Shown in pieces: positions 53,925 through 64,000 of a stretch of DNA of 64,000 nt (within the stretch, counting starts at the first letter, position 1; each line of letters begins with the position of its first letter). The notes under the pieces were generated by a model. It was not told where the DNA came from. It made no database searches and saw only the letters and a list, made by a program, of their open reading frames with translations. Both the position numbers and the translations under genes were made by a program. Origin of the DNA: Beroe forskalii (taxonomy: Eukaryota > Ctenophora > Nuda > Beroida > Beroidae); contig WFMF01000007.1 in NCBI GenBank assembly GCA_011033025.1, forward strand, positions 1,054,001 through 1,118,000. Reading direction: 5' to 3'.

Positions 53925-56064
53925 TTTGTCTATTGTCTATACGACCTAGGTAAGTTGAGATAAAGAGAGGCCATGTGGGGATAAAATGTGGTCTGGAATG
54001 TGGATTTGATATTCTTGCAAGTTTTCGCTACCACTGGCCATAAAAAAATCACATCGGCCATGACCGATCGTGAATCTTCAATCTACATTCATACCCGTCT
54101 CCCACGATCGATCCCTTCTGTAATATATCTACATTTTAAAACAATAGTTTTCTCTTAAGACAGTAGAATGCAGTTGTACTATACACAATTTACGAAACAG
54201 AGCTAAAAGAAATCATCTTTTGAGAGACGAGAGCTTGAGATGGAAAACAATCTTAATACAGTCGTACCATACGTAACACAAACGAAACTAAAGAGAAATG
54301 AAACAAACCGAGAAAGCGGTATGCGCGCGCGCCTTAATGACTCGCACGTGCCAGATTCGCCCCGCACAACTCTCGCGGGAACCAGACTCAGTGGCGTCAT
54401 TGTCTCTGTGTGATACATCGCAATGACGCGTGGTGCCCCTGGTCATGGCACATTTATAATTCCGGGTTCAGACAACTTTATGATCATTTACCATCAGTTC
54501 CATTGCCAAGATCTTTCAGTTTCATGTTTCATGAGCGTAAGCCTTAAAATTAAATAAACTTTAGTTTCAAACAATCCCGAATCTTTATCTTTTTCTTTCA
54601 CCACATCACAGCTTTCATTATTATTTTTAATGATCGAGACAACTTGATTAGTGAAATTGACGGAGGATTTCAAGTTCATTTTTCGTGAAATTTCACGACC
54701 TAAGATCATTTAAAGTATACATTCTGTTTTCACCGTTCGATCGAGCACTTCGTTGGTTTTCGTTGCTTAATTTCATTTCCAATCAAGTCATGATAATATG
54801 AGTTGTCAGCATTAGATCGACATTCTGATTCACTCACATCAGATTCATCTAATCATCTATGCATTTATAGAACCCTCTGCAGTTTTCAATTTTCATACGG
54901 ATCTATAATACTAAGACTCTTGCCTGATCGGGTTCATATTGGGTTAGACCCTCACTACAGGCTCGGGCCAAAACCGGATACCACCATCGGGCTCACGCCC
55001 TCGGGCAGTATCCCAAAATGGACCTGATAAGCGCGTGTCTATGTACACGTATTTTGTAGGTACCTCTGTGGAAATTTTGGATTTTTATCGGTGTCTTGGT
55101 GTCAGGCATATAGATTCGGGCTCGGGCCATAATCGGATAGACCCTTTGGCTGCGCCCTAGTGCTAGGCTATCCAAAATGGTCCCGACCTGCGGGTGTCTG
55201 TATTTCTAAATGCATTACCCATGTATATGAGCAAGCTCGATAATGGTTCGCGCTATCTGGATGAGCAGAATTTTGGTGATGGGATCGATGACAGAATCGA
55301 GGTCGGGGAATCTTTCGGCAAACCTTGATTATGATAACGGAATCTCTAAATTGAAGGGTACAATGACAGATCCACGGATCATTGCTGAGACAAAGACTTA
55401 TAAGACAAGTCAAAATCTGGTATCTGATGTGACGGATGATAGCTGGCAATACTCCGTTGTGCTCACTACTCGTTGGATGGTTTATCGGTGTCAAAGGTAG
55501 TAAGGGTGGTGTCAAATTTTGAGGCGATGTCACTGCAGTTGATTGTGCTCAAGGTGGTACCTACACCTCAAGATGGTGTCAGGAGTAGTAAGGTGGTGTC
55601 AAGCAGTGTCAAGTTGCGAGGTGATGTCATGTTTTTTGATTGTGTCTGTGATAAAATGGTGTCAAGCTTGTAAAACAACAGAGCAGTGTCATGGTAGTAA
55701 GATGATAAAGCTTTTAAAGCAGTGTCAAAGTAGTGATGCGGTGCAGAGGTATTGGTAATTAGATGATACCAATAGCAATGAGTTAGTAGGGGTGAGCTAG
55801 GTGGTACGACACTGACAGTGGTTGGTGGTGTCAATTAAGTGAGACGGTAGTAAGGTGGTGTCAAGGTGAGGTAGCACGATGGTGTAAGGTGGTGTCAAGG
55901 TAGCACGATGGTGTCAGAGTAGGGAGCCGAATGTTGGTGTCAAGTTAGTATGGCGGTGTCAATGTTAGAACGTGGTGTCAACAGTCTAGGTAGAAAGGTG
56001 GTGTCAACTTTGCGAGGCGATGGCACGGCGCTTGGTGGATTTAAATGAAGCCTAGAAATGATCA

Positions 56065-58330
56065 GATGAGTAGTGGGACGGGGGTCCAGAGTCATATGGG
56101 AAAGAAGTAGGACGGGGGATCCAGATTCAGATGGGAGAGTGGTAGGACGGGGTTCTATACCCCATAGGAGTAGGACGGGTGTTCCAGAGTCATGTGGGAG
56201 AGAAGTAGGACGGGGGTTCCAGAGTAAGATGGGAGAGAAGTAGGACGAGGGTTCCAGAGTAAGATGGGAGAGAAGTAGGACGAGGGTTCCAGAGTCAGAT
56301 AGGAGAGAAGTAGGACGAGGGTTCCAGAGTCAGATGGGAGAGAAGTAGGACGGGGGTTCCAGAGTCAGATGGGAGAGAAGTAGGACGGGGGTTCCAGAGT
56401 CAGATTGGAGAGAAGTAGGACGGGGGTTCCAGATGGAGGAGATGACAGGGTTTCAGGAAATAGATAGGACGGGGGTTCCAGAGTCAGATGGGAGAGAAGT
56501 AGGACGGGGGTTCCAGAGTCAGATAGGAGAGAAGTAGGACGGGGGTTCCAGAGTCAGATGGGAGAGAAGTAGGGCGGGGGTTCCTGAGTCAGGTGGGGGA
56601 GAAGTAGGACGGGGGTTCCAGAGTCAGATAGGAGAGAAGTAGGACGGGGGTTCCAGAGTCAGATGGGAGAGATGGGAGAGAGTCAGATGGAGAGAGTAGA
56701 CAGGGTTTCAAGATGGGAGAGAAGTAGGACGGGGTTTAGGGAGTCAGATGGGAGAGAAGTAGGACGAGGGTTCCAGAGTCAGATGGGAGAAGAGAAACAG
56801 GGAGGACGGGGTTCCAGAGTCAGATGGGAGAGAAGAGACGAGGGTTCCAGAGTAAGATGAGAGGAAAGGGACGGGGTTCCAGAGTCAGATGGGAGAGAAG
56901 TAGGACGAGGGTTCCAGAGTCAGATAGGGAGAAGTAGGACGAGGTTCCAGAGTCAGATGGGAGAAGAAGGGTTCGGAGTCAGGGGGTTCAAGGACCAGGG
57001 GTTCAGATGGGGATGGGAGAGAAGTAGGACGGGGTTCCAGAGTCAGATGGGAGAGAAGTAGGACGGGGGTTCCAGAGTCAGATTGGAGAGAAGTAGGACG
57101 GGGTTTAGAGAAGTGGACGAGGGTTCCAGAGTAAGATAGGAGAGAAGTAGGACGAGGGTTCCAGAGTCAGATGGAGAGAAAGTAGAACAGGGGGTTAGGA
57201 GAGTCATTGGAGAGAAGTAGGACGAGGGTTCCAGAGTCAGAGAGAGATGGAGAGGTTCCAAGTGGAGGACGGGGGTTCCAGAGTCACGGAGAGGAGAGAA
57301 GTGGGGTTCAGAGTCAGATGGGAGAGAAAGTAGGACGGGGGTTCCAGAGTCAAGTGGAGAGAAGTAGGACGGGGTTCCAGAGTCAGATGGGAGAGAAGTA
57401 GGACGGGGGGTTCCAGAGTCAGATGGGAGAGAAGTAGGACGGGGGTTTAGAGTCAGATGGGAGAGGTAGGACAGGGTTCCAGAGTCAGATGGGGAGAAGA
57501 GAAATAGGACAGTTCCAGAGTCAGATGGGAGAGAAGTAGGACGAGGGTTCCAGAGTAAGATGGGAGAAAGTAGGACGGGGTTCCAGTCAGATGGGGAGAG
57601 AAGTAGGACGAGGGTTCCAGAGTCAGATAGGAGAGAAGTAGGACGGGGGTTCCAGAGTCAGATGGGAGAGAAGTAGGGCGGGGTTCCAGAGTCAGTGGGA
57701 CGGGGGTTCCAGAGTAAGATAGGAAAAGACGGGGGTTAGGACGGGAGAGGTTTAGAGTCAGATGGGAGAGAAGTAGGACGGGGGTTCCAGAGTCAGATTG
57801 GAGAGGAGTAGGACGGGGGTTCCAGAGTCAGATGGGAGGGAAGTAGGACGGTGTTCCAGAGTCATGTGGGAGAGAAGTAGGACGGGGGTTCCAGAGTCAG
57901 ATGGGAGAGAAGTAGGACGGGGGTTCCAGAGTCATGTGGGAGAGAAGTAGGACGGGGGTTTAGAGTCAGGTGGGAGAGGAGTAGGACGGGGGTTCCAGAG
58001 TCAGATGGGAGAGAAGCAGAACGGGGGTTCCAGAGTCAGATAAAGGGAGAAGTAGGAACGGGGGTTCCAGAGTCAGGTGGGGGAGAAGTAGAACGGGGGT
58101 TCCAGAGTCAGATTGGAGAGAAGTAGGACGGTGTTCCAGTGTCAGTTGGGAGAGAAGTAGGACGGGGGTTCCAGAGTCAGATGGGAGAGAAGTAGGACGG
58201 GGGTTTAGAGTCAGATGGGAGAGAAGTAGGACGGGGGTTCCAGAGTCAGATGGGAGAGAAGTAGGACGGGGGTTTAGAGTCAGATGGGAGAGAAGTAGGA
58301 CGAGGGTTCCAGAGTCAGATGGGAGAGAAG
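56065..58330. repeat. 35-bp minisatellite, reverse copy 2
   Basis: About 60 units of GGTTCCAGAGTCAGATGGGA then GAGAAGTAGGACGGG. Between 56,430 and 57,760 units are broken by many small indels (for example GATGGGAGAGATGGGAGAGA), unlike the clean arrays either side, which may be read error. ORFs of 64-72 aa are artefacts. Confidence 0.88.
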
Positions 58331-58984
58331 CTTACGTATGCCCGATCTGTTTTTTATAATACAGATTTATGCATTATGTTGTGTGAGTCCTGCTAAAATG
58401 TAGTTATATCAATTAGTTGAGATGGCCAGCAATTCTACATCTGATTTTTGGAGGTGAACTACATATCAAACTTAACTAAATTATTATTTCTAACTTATTG
58501 TTCCAACTGAGTGCAGACGTTTCGGAGTTTTTTAATTAGATAATATTTAATTAGATATGAATGCCCATCATCAAAATTCACTTTACAGAACATTACGCGA
58601 ACTTTTGTTCGCGCATTCAGGCGCGGGATAATGTTGAATTGCGTACAAACATACAGATCGCGACGTAATTATGATGTTTGTCAAACAACTCAGACAAATC
58701 ACAACAAACTGCTCAACTGAGGAACAGCTAACAATCGTACAACGAAAGCCAACGACATACTCGATCGAACGGTGAGAAACAGACTTTAAGTCATAATGGA
58801 GAATTTTGAAAAATTATCAAACGATGAAAGGGTGAAGAGATCTATAATAGGTGAAGAGTTGCAGGCAAATCAGCTTAAGATTTGGTTTGGGGTCCTAAGA
58901 AAGAGATGTCTAGGTCCGTGACGTCACTTAGAGCCGTCTATATGCTTATATGCAGGAAGGCCGACATACCGACTTACCATATAT

Positions 58985-59412
58985 TACCTTAATGGCCTTT
59001 ATTTAACCGGCCCTTAAGGACAAAAATGACTTTGAAATTTTTGTCCAAAGGGCCGATTACAAAAGGCCGGTTAAAGTGGGGCTGGTCAAATTAAAGGCCA
59101 GTAAATTTGTCATATGAAAATTTGATGATGATCTGCCCTATACAGTGTTAAACTCTCTTGAACGTTGGTATAGAACAAAATAAGTCATGACATCAGATCG
59201 GGATTTGGGTCTTTTGGTGCAATTTATTAAGCAAAAATGGCCATTATAGACCATAAAATCCTTGATCCGGCGGTGACCAGAAAAAGTTTTTGTCCAAGGA
59301 GCCGGCCAAACGGTTCAAAAATGATATTTTGATTTTTGTTCATAGGGCCAGTTAAAAAAAGGGCCGTTTAAAAAAGGCCGGCTAAATAAAGGCCAATAAG
59401 AGAATAAGGTAT
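58985..59412. repeat. GGCCGGTTAAA-type element, copy 3
   Basis: Same element as 53,036-53,452 with few differences, including an AATAAGAG duplication at its right end. Confidence 0.7.
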
Positions 59413-60085
59413 CTCACAATTTCTGCCGAAATACTTCGATCTAGGGCTGAAAAACAGTGAATGTAATTGTAAAACTTCGTCCTTGAAAAATTGCAATTAG
59501 TGTTTCACTTGATGATGACTTTCGTTCCATTTCAATTCTCATGATTGGGCTATGTCTATTGTCTACATGACCCGGGTAAGTTGAGATAAAGAGAGCCATG
59601 TGGGGATAAAATGTGGTCTGGAATGTGGATTTGATATTCTTGCAAGTTTTCGCTACCACTGGCCATGAAAAATCACATCGGCCATGACCGATTCGTCATA
59701 AACGAATAAATGATCGTGAATCTTCAATCTACATTCATATCCGTCTCCCTGATCGATCCTTCTATAATACATCTACATTTTAAAACAATAGTTTTCTCTT
59801 AAGACAGTAGAATGCAGTTGCATACACAATTTACTAAACAGAGCTAAAAGAAATCATCTTTTGAGAGGACGAGAGCTTGAGATGGAAAACAATCTTAATA
59901 CAGTCGTACCATACGTAACACAAACGAAACTAAAGAGAAATGAAACAAACCGAGAAAGCGGTATGCGCGCGCGCCTTAATGACTCGCACGTGCCAGATTC
60001 GCCTCGCACAACTCTCGTGGGAACCAGACTCAGTGGCGTCATTGTCTCTGTGTGATACATCGCAATGAAATAGAAATAGAAATAT

Positions 60086-60487
60086 CAAATACAGTCTTAT
60101 TACAAAACATACTTAACCGTATATTCCATGTAATGTCAGACCGCGGAAAGAGGCTCTTGACGAAACTCTTAACGAAACTAGAAAGCCAAAACGTAGTTCC
60201 CCAAAATTGAAGAGGCTAAGTGAAATAATGTTAAAATGAAACGCGTGCCAAAGTTGAAAAGCCAAAAAATTAATTTCTTAAAACTGTAAAGAGACCAAAA
60301 ATGAAAAGCCAAAGTTAAAAAGAACCCTATGGAATAGCCTGTTTTATATAAGGAAAAGTTCAATGCGGAATGATTTGCAAATTAAAAGAAAATGATTGTT
60401 ATCATGAGTTCAGCAGATCAGAGTGCAAAGCTGTTGAAGCAAAGCTGGTGGACGGATGATTTGTTGGATGATCTTGAGCCCAGATCC
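60086..60487 (-). other. LINE 3' untranslated region
   Basis: Non-coding tail of the LINE between the C-terminal domain and the TTTCTA tail. It repeats the words AAAGCCAAA and CCAAAATT irregularly. Confidence 0.6.
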
Positions 60488-61025
60488 TCATTCTTTCCTC
60501 TTCTTTATTGTAGATGTCTTCTTTCTTGACTCATCTGAATCGGTGTTGCTCAAATTCTGCTTCGGGAATCGAATGTTCATAATTCTGTGGACATATATGG
60601 AGAAGGACATCATTAAATCCTTTTGGAACAGTGCTGTCAATCGACCTGGCTCCCAGGATATCAGTGCTGACTTAACTTCTTCTTCCAGTGCTAAGCGCTG
60701 TGGATGATAGTTGGGACAGCTAACAAGGAAGTGCTGTTCGTCCTCGATGATAGGGTCGAAGAACGGTAGGTGGGAAAGTCCCTCTGCTGATGGGTCAGAG
60801 CAGATTTTGCAGCATTTTCTCCAGAATGTGGACTGTGAAAGGACGCTCTCAGCTATTGTACTCGGTGACCCAGCTCTAGGCTGTGACATATATCTCCCTG
60901 TCTCGCAGTTAAGGTTATGGTTACTGGCTCTGAGCTTAGTGAGATATCTTCGTTTGTTGTAATCCTCAATTGTGAGTTAGTCTTCAAAGCATAGTTCTTT
61001 TTTGACCATAGAGTAAAAGTTCAAT
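60488..61025 (-). pseudogene. LINE C-terminal domain (zinc knuckle), broken
   Basis: After the RT frame ends, another minus frame continues the protein: YLTKLRASNHNLNCETGRYM (K/F-R-x-S-x-H-x-L-x-x-E-x-G-R-Y pattern) and then CKIC, about 20 residues later H-F-L-V-S-C, i.e. a C-x2-C...H-x4-C zinc-binding motif, followed by PNYHPQR. This block follows the RT in many LINE ORF2 proteins. A frameshift near 61,025 separates it from the RT, and an in-frame TAA lies just upstream of the LTIEDYNKRRY part at about 60,977. The 133-aa ORF 60,488-60,889 is the intact remainder. Confidence 0.8.
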
Positions 61026-62898
61026 TTACTGTAAAGAGGCATTGTGACTCCCAGGTACTGAGAAACTGATTTTGTAGTGTCATTCTTCCTTCTAACGGGG
61101 TGATGGTGCCAGACATGTTTAATGCTGTCTTGAGGTCGTTGAGGCTGTTGAACCAGCTTAGAGAGAGGTTCTGCTGTTCAATATAGGCATTTCCTGCAAG
61201 CGTTTCAGTGCTACTTGCTGAAAGAGTCTGGAGCCTTTTGACATAGTCGAGAACCTGATTGGAGACTTTAATTGCCAGGGGGAATCTGCCTGTGTCACCC
61301 CAGCAAACTAGGTTGGTGGCTTTAGAGGACAGTCCAAGGGTCCATTTCAGGAGTTTGAGATGGATGTTCTCGAGAGGGTCATTCGAAAGTCTTGTAATAG
61401 CTTTTCTTGGGTCCACAAGCCAGGCATGGTTTTTCACAGTTTTGAAGAGGTTTGTGTCAAGCAGCCAGATTTGACATCCATAGGTGACAATTGGTAGAAT
61501 AAGGGAGTCAAATAAACGGAATAGTGAAGCTACTGTGAGGCATCTGGTGTCTACCATGCGCTTAAGGGAGAAGTAGGCCCTGAGACCTTTAGTTTTTAGC
61601 TCCTTTTGGGCTCTGCTGAAGCTACCACTGAGTGTGTAGATGATGCCTAAGTAACAGTATTCTCTAGCTGACTGCACTTTCACGTTTCCATAACGGAGCC
61701 CAAAACTGGTCTTGAGTTGCTTTCCCGATTTGTTGAAGACGAGAGTGGCTGTCTTTGACATGTTAACTGTTAAGCCCCATGTGGAACAAAAGTCATGGAC
61801 AGTGTTCAGGAGACTCTGCAGAGAATCTTTGTTTAATGCTAGGAGAACTAGGTCGTCAGCCCAGAGGAGGTGAGTAACTCTTCGTGAATTCAGGAGTGGT
61901 GCATCGACATTCGATTTGCTGTCTAGGAGTTGTGAGAGTTCACGAAGGTAAATTTTAAAAAGTTCTGGGCTCATTGGGTGACCCTGCTCTGTACCTACAT
62001 GGACATCAATTGCATCAGAGACTTTGTGGATCAGTTTTATTTTGGCCTTTGAATTTGTGTACATGTGACGGAGGCAGTTGAAGAACTTTCCGTTAACTCC
62101 AAGATTGGTAAGTTTGTAGAGGAGTGCCTCTCTGCACACGGTGTCAAAGGCTTTCTTGAAGTCTATGAAGCAACTAAACAAATACTCCCCATTTTGAAGC
62201 TGTTTTTGGATGCATGTGTTTAACACAAAGCTATGGTCACTAGTCTGTGCATTCTTGCAGAACCCAAGTTGGTTGATTGGGTCTGGGCAGAATAGGTTTC
62301 TGAAGCAGATCAGTCTTTCTAGCAGGATATTAGCAAATAGTTTGCCGAGGTTACTACCAACAGCAATAGCACGGTAATTATCTGGATTGTATTTATCCCC
62401 CTTTTTGTGCAGCGGGGTGACAAGGGCTACGTTCCACGGATAGATTCCATTGTCCAAACATGCATTGAAGACCCTACCAATGCATTTAAGGAGAAGAGGA
62501 CTGCTGTTCTTCAGAAATTCGTTGGTCAAGCAGTCTTCAGATGAGGCTTTGCCAACCTTAAGCTTCTTGATATTGCTAGATAGTTCTTCTTCAGTGATGC
62601 TCTTATTGAGAGTTTCGTCGAGGCTTTTTAAGTTTTCCTGAGCCGTTGTGTAGGCCTCAGCCAAATCTGCAGTGACATTATCTGGCAATGCTTTCTGAGC
62701 ATAGAGATCTTTGAAGAACTCGTAGAAGGTGACCAGGTCTTGGAGGTCCATTGTTTGTGGTTCGTTTCTGAAGGACTTGAGCTTCTTGAATTCAGACCAG
62801 TTAATGGTCCTATCTCCATTTATTCTGCGGTTTAACTTCATAAAGAACGACCCTTTCTTTCTCTTCAGAATTTTTCTGTATTCCTTTTTTTTGCTCAT
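61021..62898 (-). CDS. LINE reverse transcriptase ORF (625 aa)
   Basis: The frame encodes a full RT domain. Seen in order: KASSEDCLTNEFLK (residues 117-130), LVTPLHKKGDKYNPDNYRAI (159-178), FIDFKKAFDTV with catalytic Asp 246 (motif A), GTEQGHPMSPELF (302-314, motif B, usually QGxPxSP), LLWADDLVLLA with the catalytic Asp pair at 348-349 (motif C), then GLTVNMSKT. Downstream, the thumb region runs to the stop after CLFTVN. All three catalytic Asp are kept. It copies LINE RNA at nicked target DNA. The Met at residue 1 is not the natural start: a one-base shift in an A-run at about 62,885 separates it from the upstream linker, whose frame continues the same protein. Clade cannot be fixed by eye; WADD in place of F/YADD is a useful marker. 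Confidence 0.93.
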   Translation of the reverse strand: MSKKKEYRKILKRKKGSFFMKLNRRINGDRTINWSEFKKLKSFRNEPQTMDLQDLVTFYEFFKDLYAQKALPDNVTADLAEAYTTAQENLKSLDETLNKSITEEELSSNIKKLKVGKASSEDCLTNEFLKNSSPLLLKCIGRVFNACLDNGIYPWNVALVTPLHKKGDKYNPDNYRAIAVGSNLGKLFANILLERLICFRNLFCPDPINQLGFCKNAQTSDHSFVLNTCIQKQLQNGEYLFSCFIDFKKAFDTVCREALLYKLTNLGVNGKFFNCLRHMYTNSKAKIKLIHKVSDAIDVHVGTEQGHPMSPELFKIYLRELSQLLDSKSNVDAPLLNSRRVTHLLWADDLVLLALNKDSLQSLLNTVHDFCSTWGLTVNMSKTATLVFNKSGKQLKTSFGLRYGNVKVQSAREYCYLGIIYTLSGSFSRAQKELKTKGLRAYFSLKRMVDTRCLTVASLFRLFDSLILPIVTYGCQIWLLDTNLFKTVKNHAWLVDPRKAITRLSNDPLENIHLKLLKWTLGLSSKATNLVCWGDTGRFPLAIKVSNQVLDYVKRLQTLSASSTETLAGNAYIEQQNLSLSWFNSLNDLKTALNMSGTITPLEGRMTLQNQFLSTWESQCLFTVN

Positions 62899-63493
62899 AG
62901 TAACCTTCTCGGTTTTCCTTGGTGGGGGTTTTGCTGGCCCGTTTTGCTGACTTGTTAGTTTTACGCTTGGCCTTCCGACATTCTATGTCGAACCAACAAG
63001 CTTTATTGTGATGGTTGCTTTTAGGCAAAACTTTTTTCCTTTCTAGTGTCTTGTCAGCCACCTCCTGAATAATATTGATGAGCTTGGCATTGTCAGAGTA
63101 GACTTCTTTGGGGGTCTCAGGAGCTTTGGAGCATAGAAGGTTCATCTTAGCAATGATACTTGGATTACTTTGACCCTTGATAAACTGTTTTGCTGATTCG
63201 TTGCCCTCAGCCTTCCATTTGTAACCCAAAGGAACGTCAGCATAGTCAGATTCTTTCAGCCCTATGCGTAGAGTTGAGATACTGGGGGCTGCAAGTTGGC
63301 AGATGAGAGGTTTGTGGTCAGAGATGTTGGTCAAGTCTTGAATCTTCAGTGATGAGATTGTGTTTAGTAACCCATGTGAAGCAAGGATATAGTCAACAAC
63401 ACTTTGGCCTCTGTAGTTGATACAGGTGAAGTCACCAAGAACATCTCCTATGACTGTCCCGTTGATGATTTTAGCATTGTGCAGTGTCGCCAG
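62810..63493 (-). pseudogene. LINE endonuclease C-terminus and linker, frameshifted
   Basis: The minus-strand frame from 63,493 reads LATLHNAKIINGTVIGDVLG, DFTCINYRGQSVVDYILAS and then NISDHKPLICQL. These are the last motifs of an APE-type endonuclease (G-x-x-x-G-D...T, S-V-x-D-Y-x-L-x-S, and the catalytic SDH). The N-terminal half with the catalytic Asn/Glu is missing through 5' truncation. A 140-residue Lys-rich linker follows (CWFDIECRKAKRKTNK), then the A-run frameshift at about 62,885 into the RT frame. The first Met (63,334) is internal to the domain, so the annotated start is the truncation point. Confidence 0.85.
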
Positions 63494-63943
63494 TTCTAAC
63501 TTATAACGTTCTGAAGTTTAATTTGCGAAAAAGAATCGAAATTCTGCGATTGCTGTCAGTTTCGATGCGTTCACTTTCAAAACAAGTGTTTATGCGGAAA
63601 AAATTAACTAGGATGCGTACACTTAATATCTTATGGTTCACTTCTCCCTCCTTGCGAAAATCAGGCCCAGCAATACAACAGCAAATGGCGACGCGAAAAC
63701 TTTCGAATTCATTGCGAAAATACCGTGCTAGTACCTTGTGTGCCATTTGGCTCGCGCGAAAATCAGAACTAAAACGGCGAAAAAATTAAATTTTATTTAC
63801 GCGCGCGTGACGATTATTTTCGCAGAACGTGACCAGGATGCGTACGCCATGTTGCAGCGCGAAAATTTTAATGCAGGTGCGAAAATTTATACACAGGCGC
63901 GTAAATATCGCTGCGGATGCGACCGCCGGCTTGAACAGGTGCC
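63494..63943. repeat. GCGC-rich outer end of right arm
   Basis: Reverse complement of 37,443-37,893. Open frames occur on both strands here and in the left copy (for example MAHKVLARYFRNEFE on minus), with few substitutions. The peptide shows no domain and equal openness of both strands argues against coding. Confidence 0.7.
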
Positions 63944-64000
63944 TCTACGGGAGTACCCCGGGATTGCCACGGGAGTACCCCGGGCGAGGGTCATAACCAA
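63944..64000. repeat. Direct repeat CACGGGAGTACCCCGGG
   Basis: ACGGGAGTACCCCGGG occurs twice, 25 bp apart, just outside the arm end; GGGAGTACCCC is nearly palindromic. The window ends here, so extent is unknown. Confidence 0.55.

Larger units (their letters stand above)
51223..54689. repeat. Partial reverse copy of the arm (outer half)
   Basis: Reverse complement of about 37,906-39,812, carrying two insertions absent from the left arm (51,856-53,030 and 53,605-53,924). At 54,690 it joins the inner end of the next arm copy, so the two right-hand copies abut. ORFs at 51,475, 54,203 and 54,494 correspond to left-arm ORFs with indels. Confidence 0.8.
60066..63493 (-). mobile_element. 5'-truncated LINE (non-LTR retrotransposon)
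   Basis: On the minus strand the element starts inside the endonuclease domain (63,493), runs through a complete reverse transcriptase and a C-terminal zinc-knuckle domain, and ends in a short 3' UTR with the tandem tail ATTTCTATTTCTATTTC next to the arm sequence at 60,066-60,085. Order endonuclease, RT, Cys/His domain in one ORF is typical of APE-type LINEs. It interrupts the right arm of the large inverted repeat; 250 bp of arm are missing at the site. It has two frameshifts and one stop, so it is not active, but the damage is light, so insertion is fairly recent. Confidence 0.9.
54690..63943. repeat. Right arm of the 26-kb inverted repeat
   Basis: Reverse complement of 37,443-42,355 in the order inner end (54,690-55,497), TTGACACCA-type (55,498-56,040), minisatellite (56,065-58,330), low-copy piece (58,331-60,065), LINE insertion (60,066-63,493), GCGC-rich end (63,494-63,943). 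The 250-bp piece 37,906-38,163 is missing at the LINE site. The arm ends at GGCTTGAACAGGTGCC, mirrored by GGCACCTGTTCAAGCC at 37,446. Confidence 0.85.

Noticed and set aside
61259-61474. 71-aa plus-strand ORF across the LINE
   Set aside because: Shadow of the minus-strand reverse transcriptase.

Overview
This is a eukaryotic, almost certainly animal, repeat-rich non-genic window. There are no operons, ribosome binding sites or dense long ORFs. The only long reading frame (625 aa) is the reverse transcriptase of a LINE. CCCTAA-type telomere-like repeats, a hAT MITE, PIF/Harbinger-like MITEs, MULE remnants and CR1/Jockey-type LINE remnants fit a metazoan, plausibly a marine invertebrate; the sequence does not let me name the species. 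I find no convincing host gene.

Layout. 1-7.5 kb and 12.1-18.6 kb are two direct copies (A and B) of one segment; a partial diverged third copy (C) lies inverted at about 25.49-26.66 kb. Comparing copies exposes insertions that one copy has and another lacks: a GAATTC-rich foldback in A (about 2.67-4.92 kb) and a GTTCGC-rich foldback in B (13,949-15,459, perfect 8-bp target duplication, empty site in A). Between A and B sits a 4.4-kb foldback (7,672-12,084) enclosing an old LINE. 20.06-21.94 kb is a foldback made of CCTCCACT-type satellite. 28.3-29.35 kb is an 84-bp tandem array with a three-unit higher-order period. 29.67-32.65 kb is another foldback built from the module seen at 7.7-12 kb. 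33,511-36,447 is a foldback with a 9-bp target duplication, palindromic BamHI-type satellite arms and a 13-bp core array.

From 37.44 kb to 63.94 kb the window is one very large inverted repeat. A left arm (37.44-42.36 kb) is repeated in reverse at 54.69-63.94 kb, with a further partial reverse copy at 49.6-54.69 kb. Both arms carry a 35-bp GT/AC-rich minisatellite. The right arm is interrupted by a 5'-truncated LINE on the minus strand (60.07-63.49 kb). The centre holds a small foldback with CCCTAA repeats, an unrelated 35-bp array, a 52-bp array, and 2.1 kb of homopolymer-rich sequence that looks like degraded or badly called sequence.

Common theme. Several unrelated-looking foldback elements carry tandem arrays whose unit is centred on a short perfect palindrome with a six-base symmetrical core (GGTACC, GAATTC, ACTAGT, CCATGG, GGATCC). 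These palindrome-cored, satellite-bearing foldback elements, several with target-site duplications and two with visible empty sites, are the most unusual feature of the window. Coding capacity is limited to decayed transposon proteins plus a few short unrecognised ORFs.
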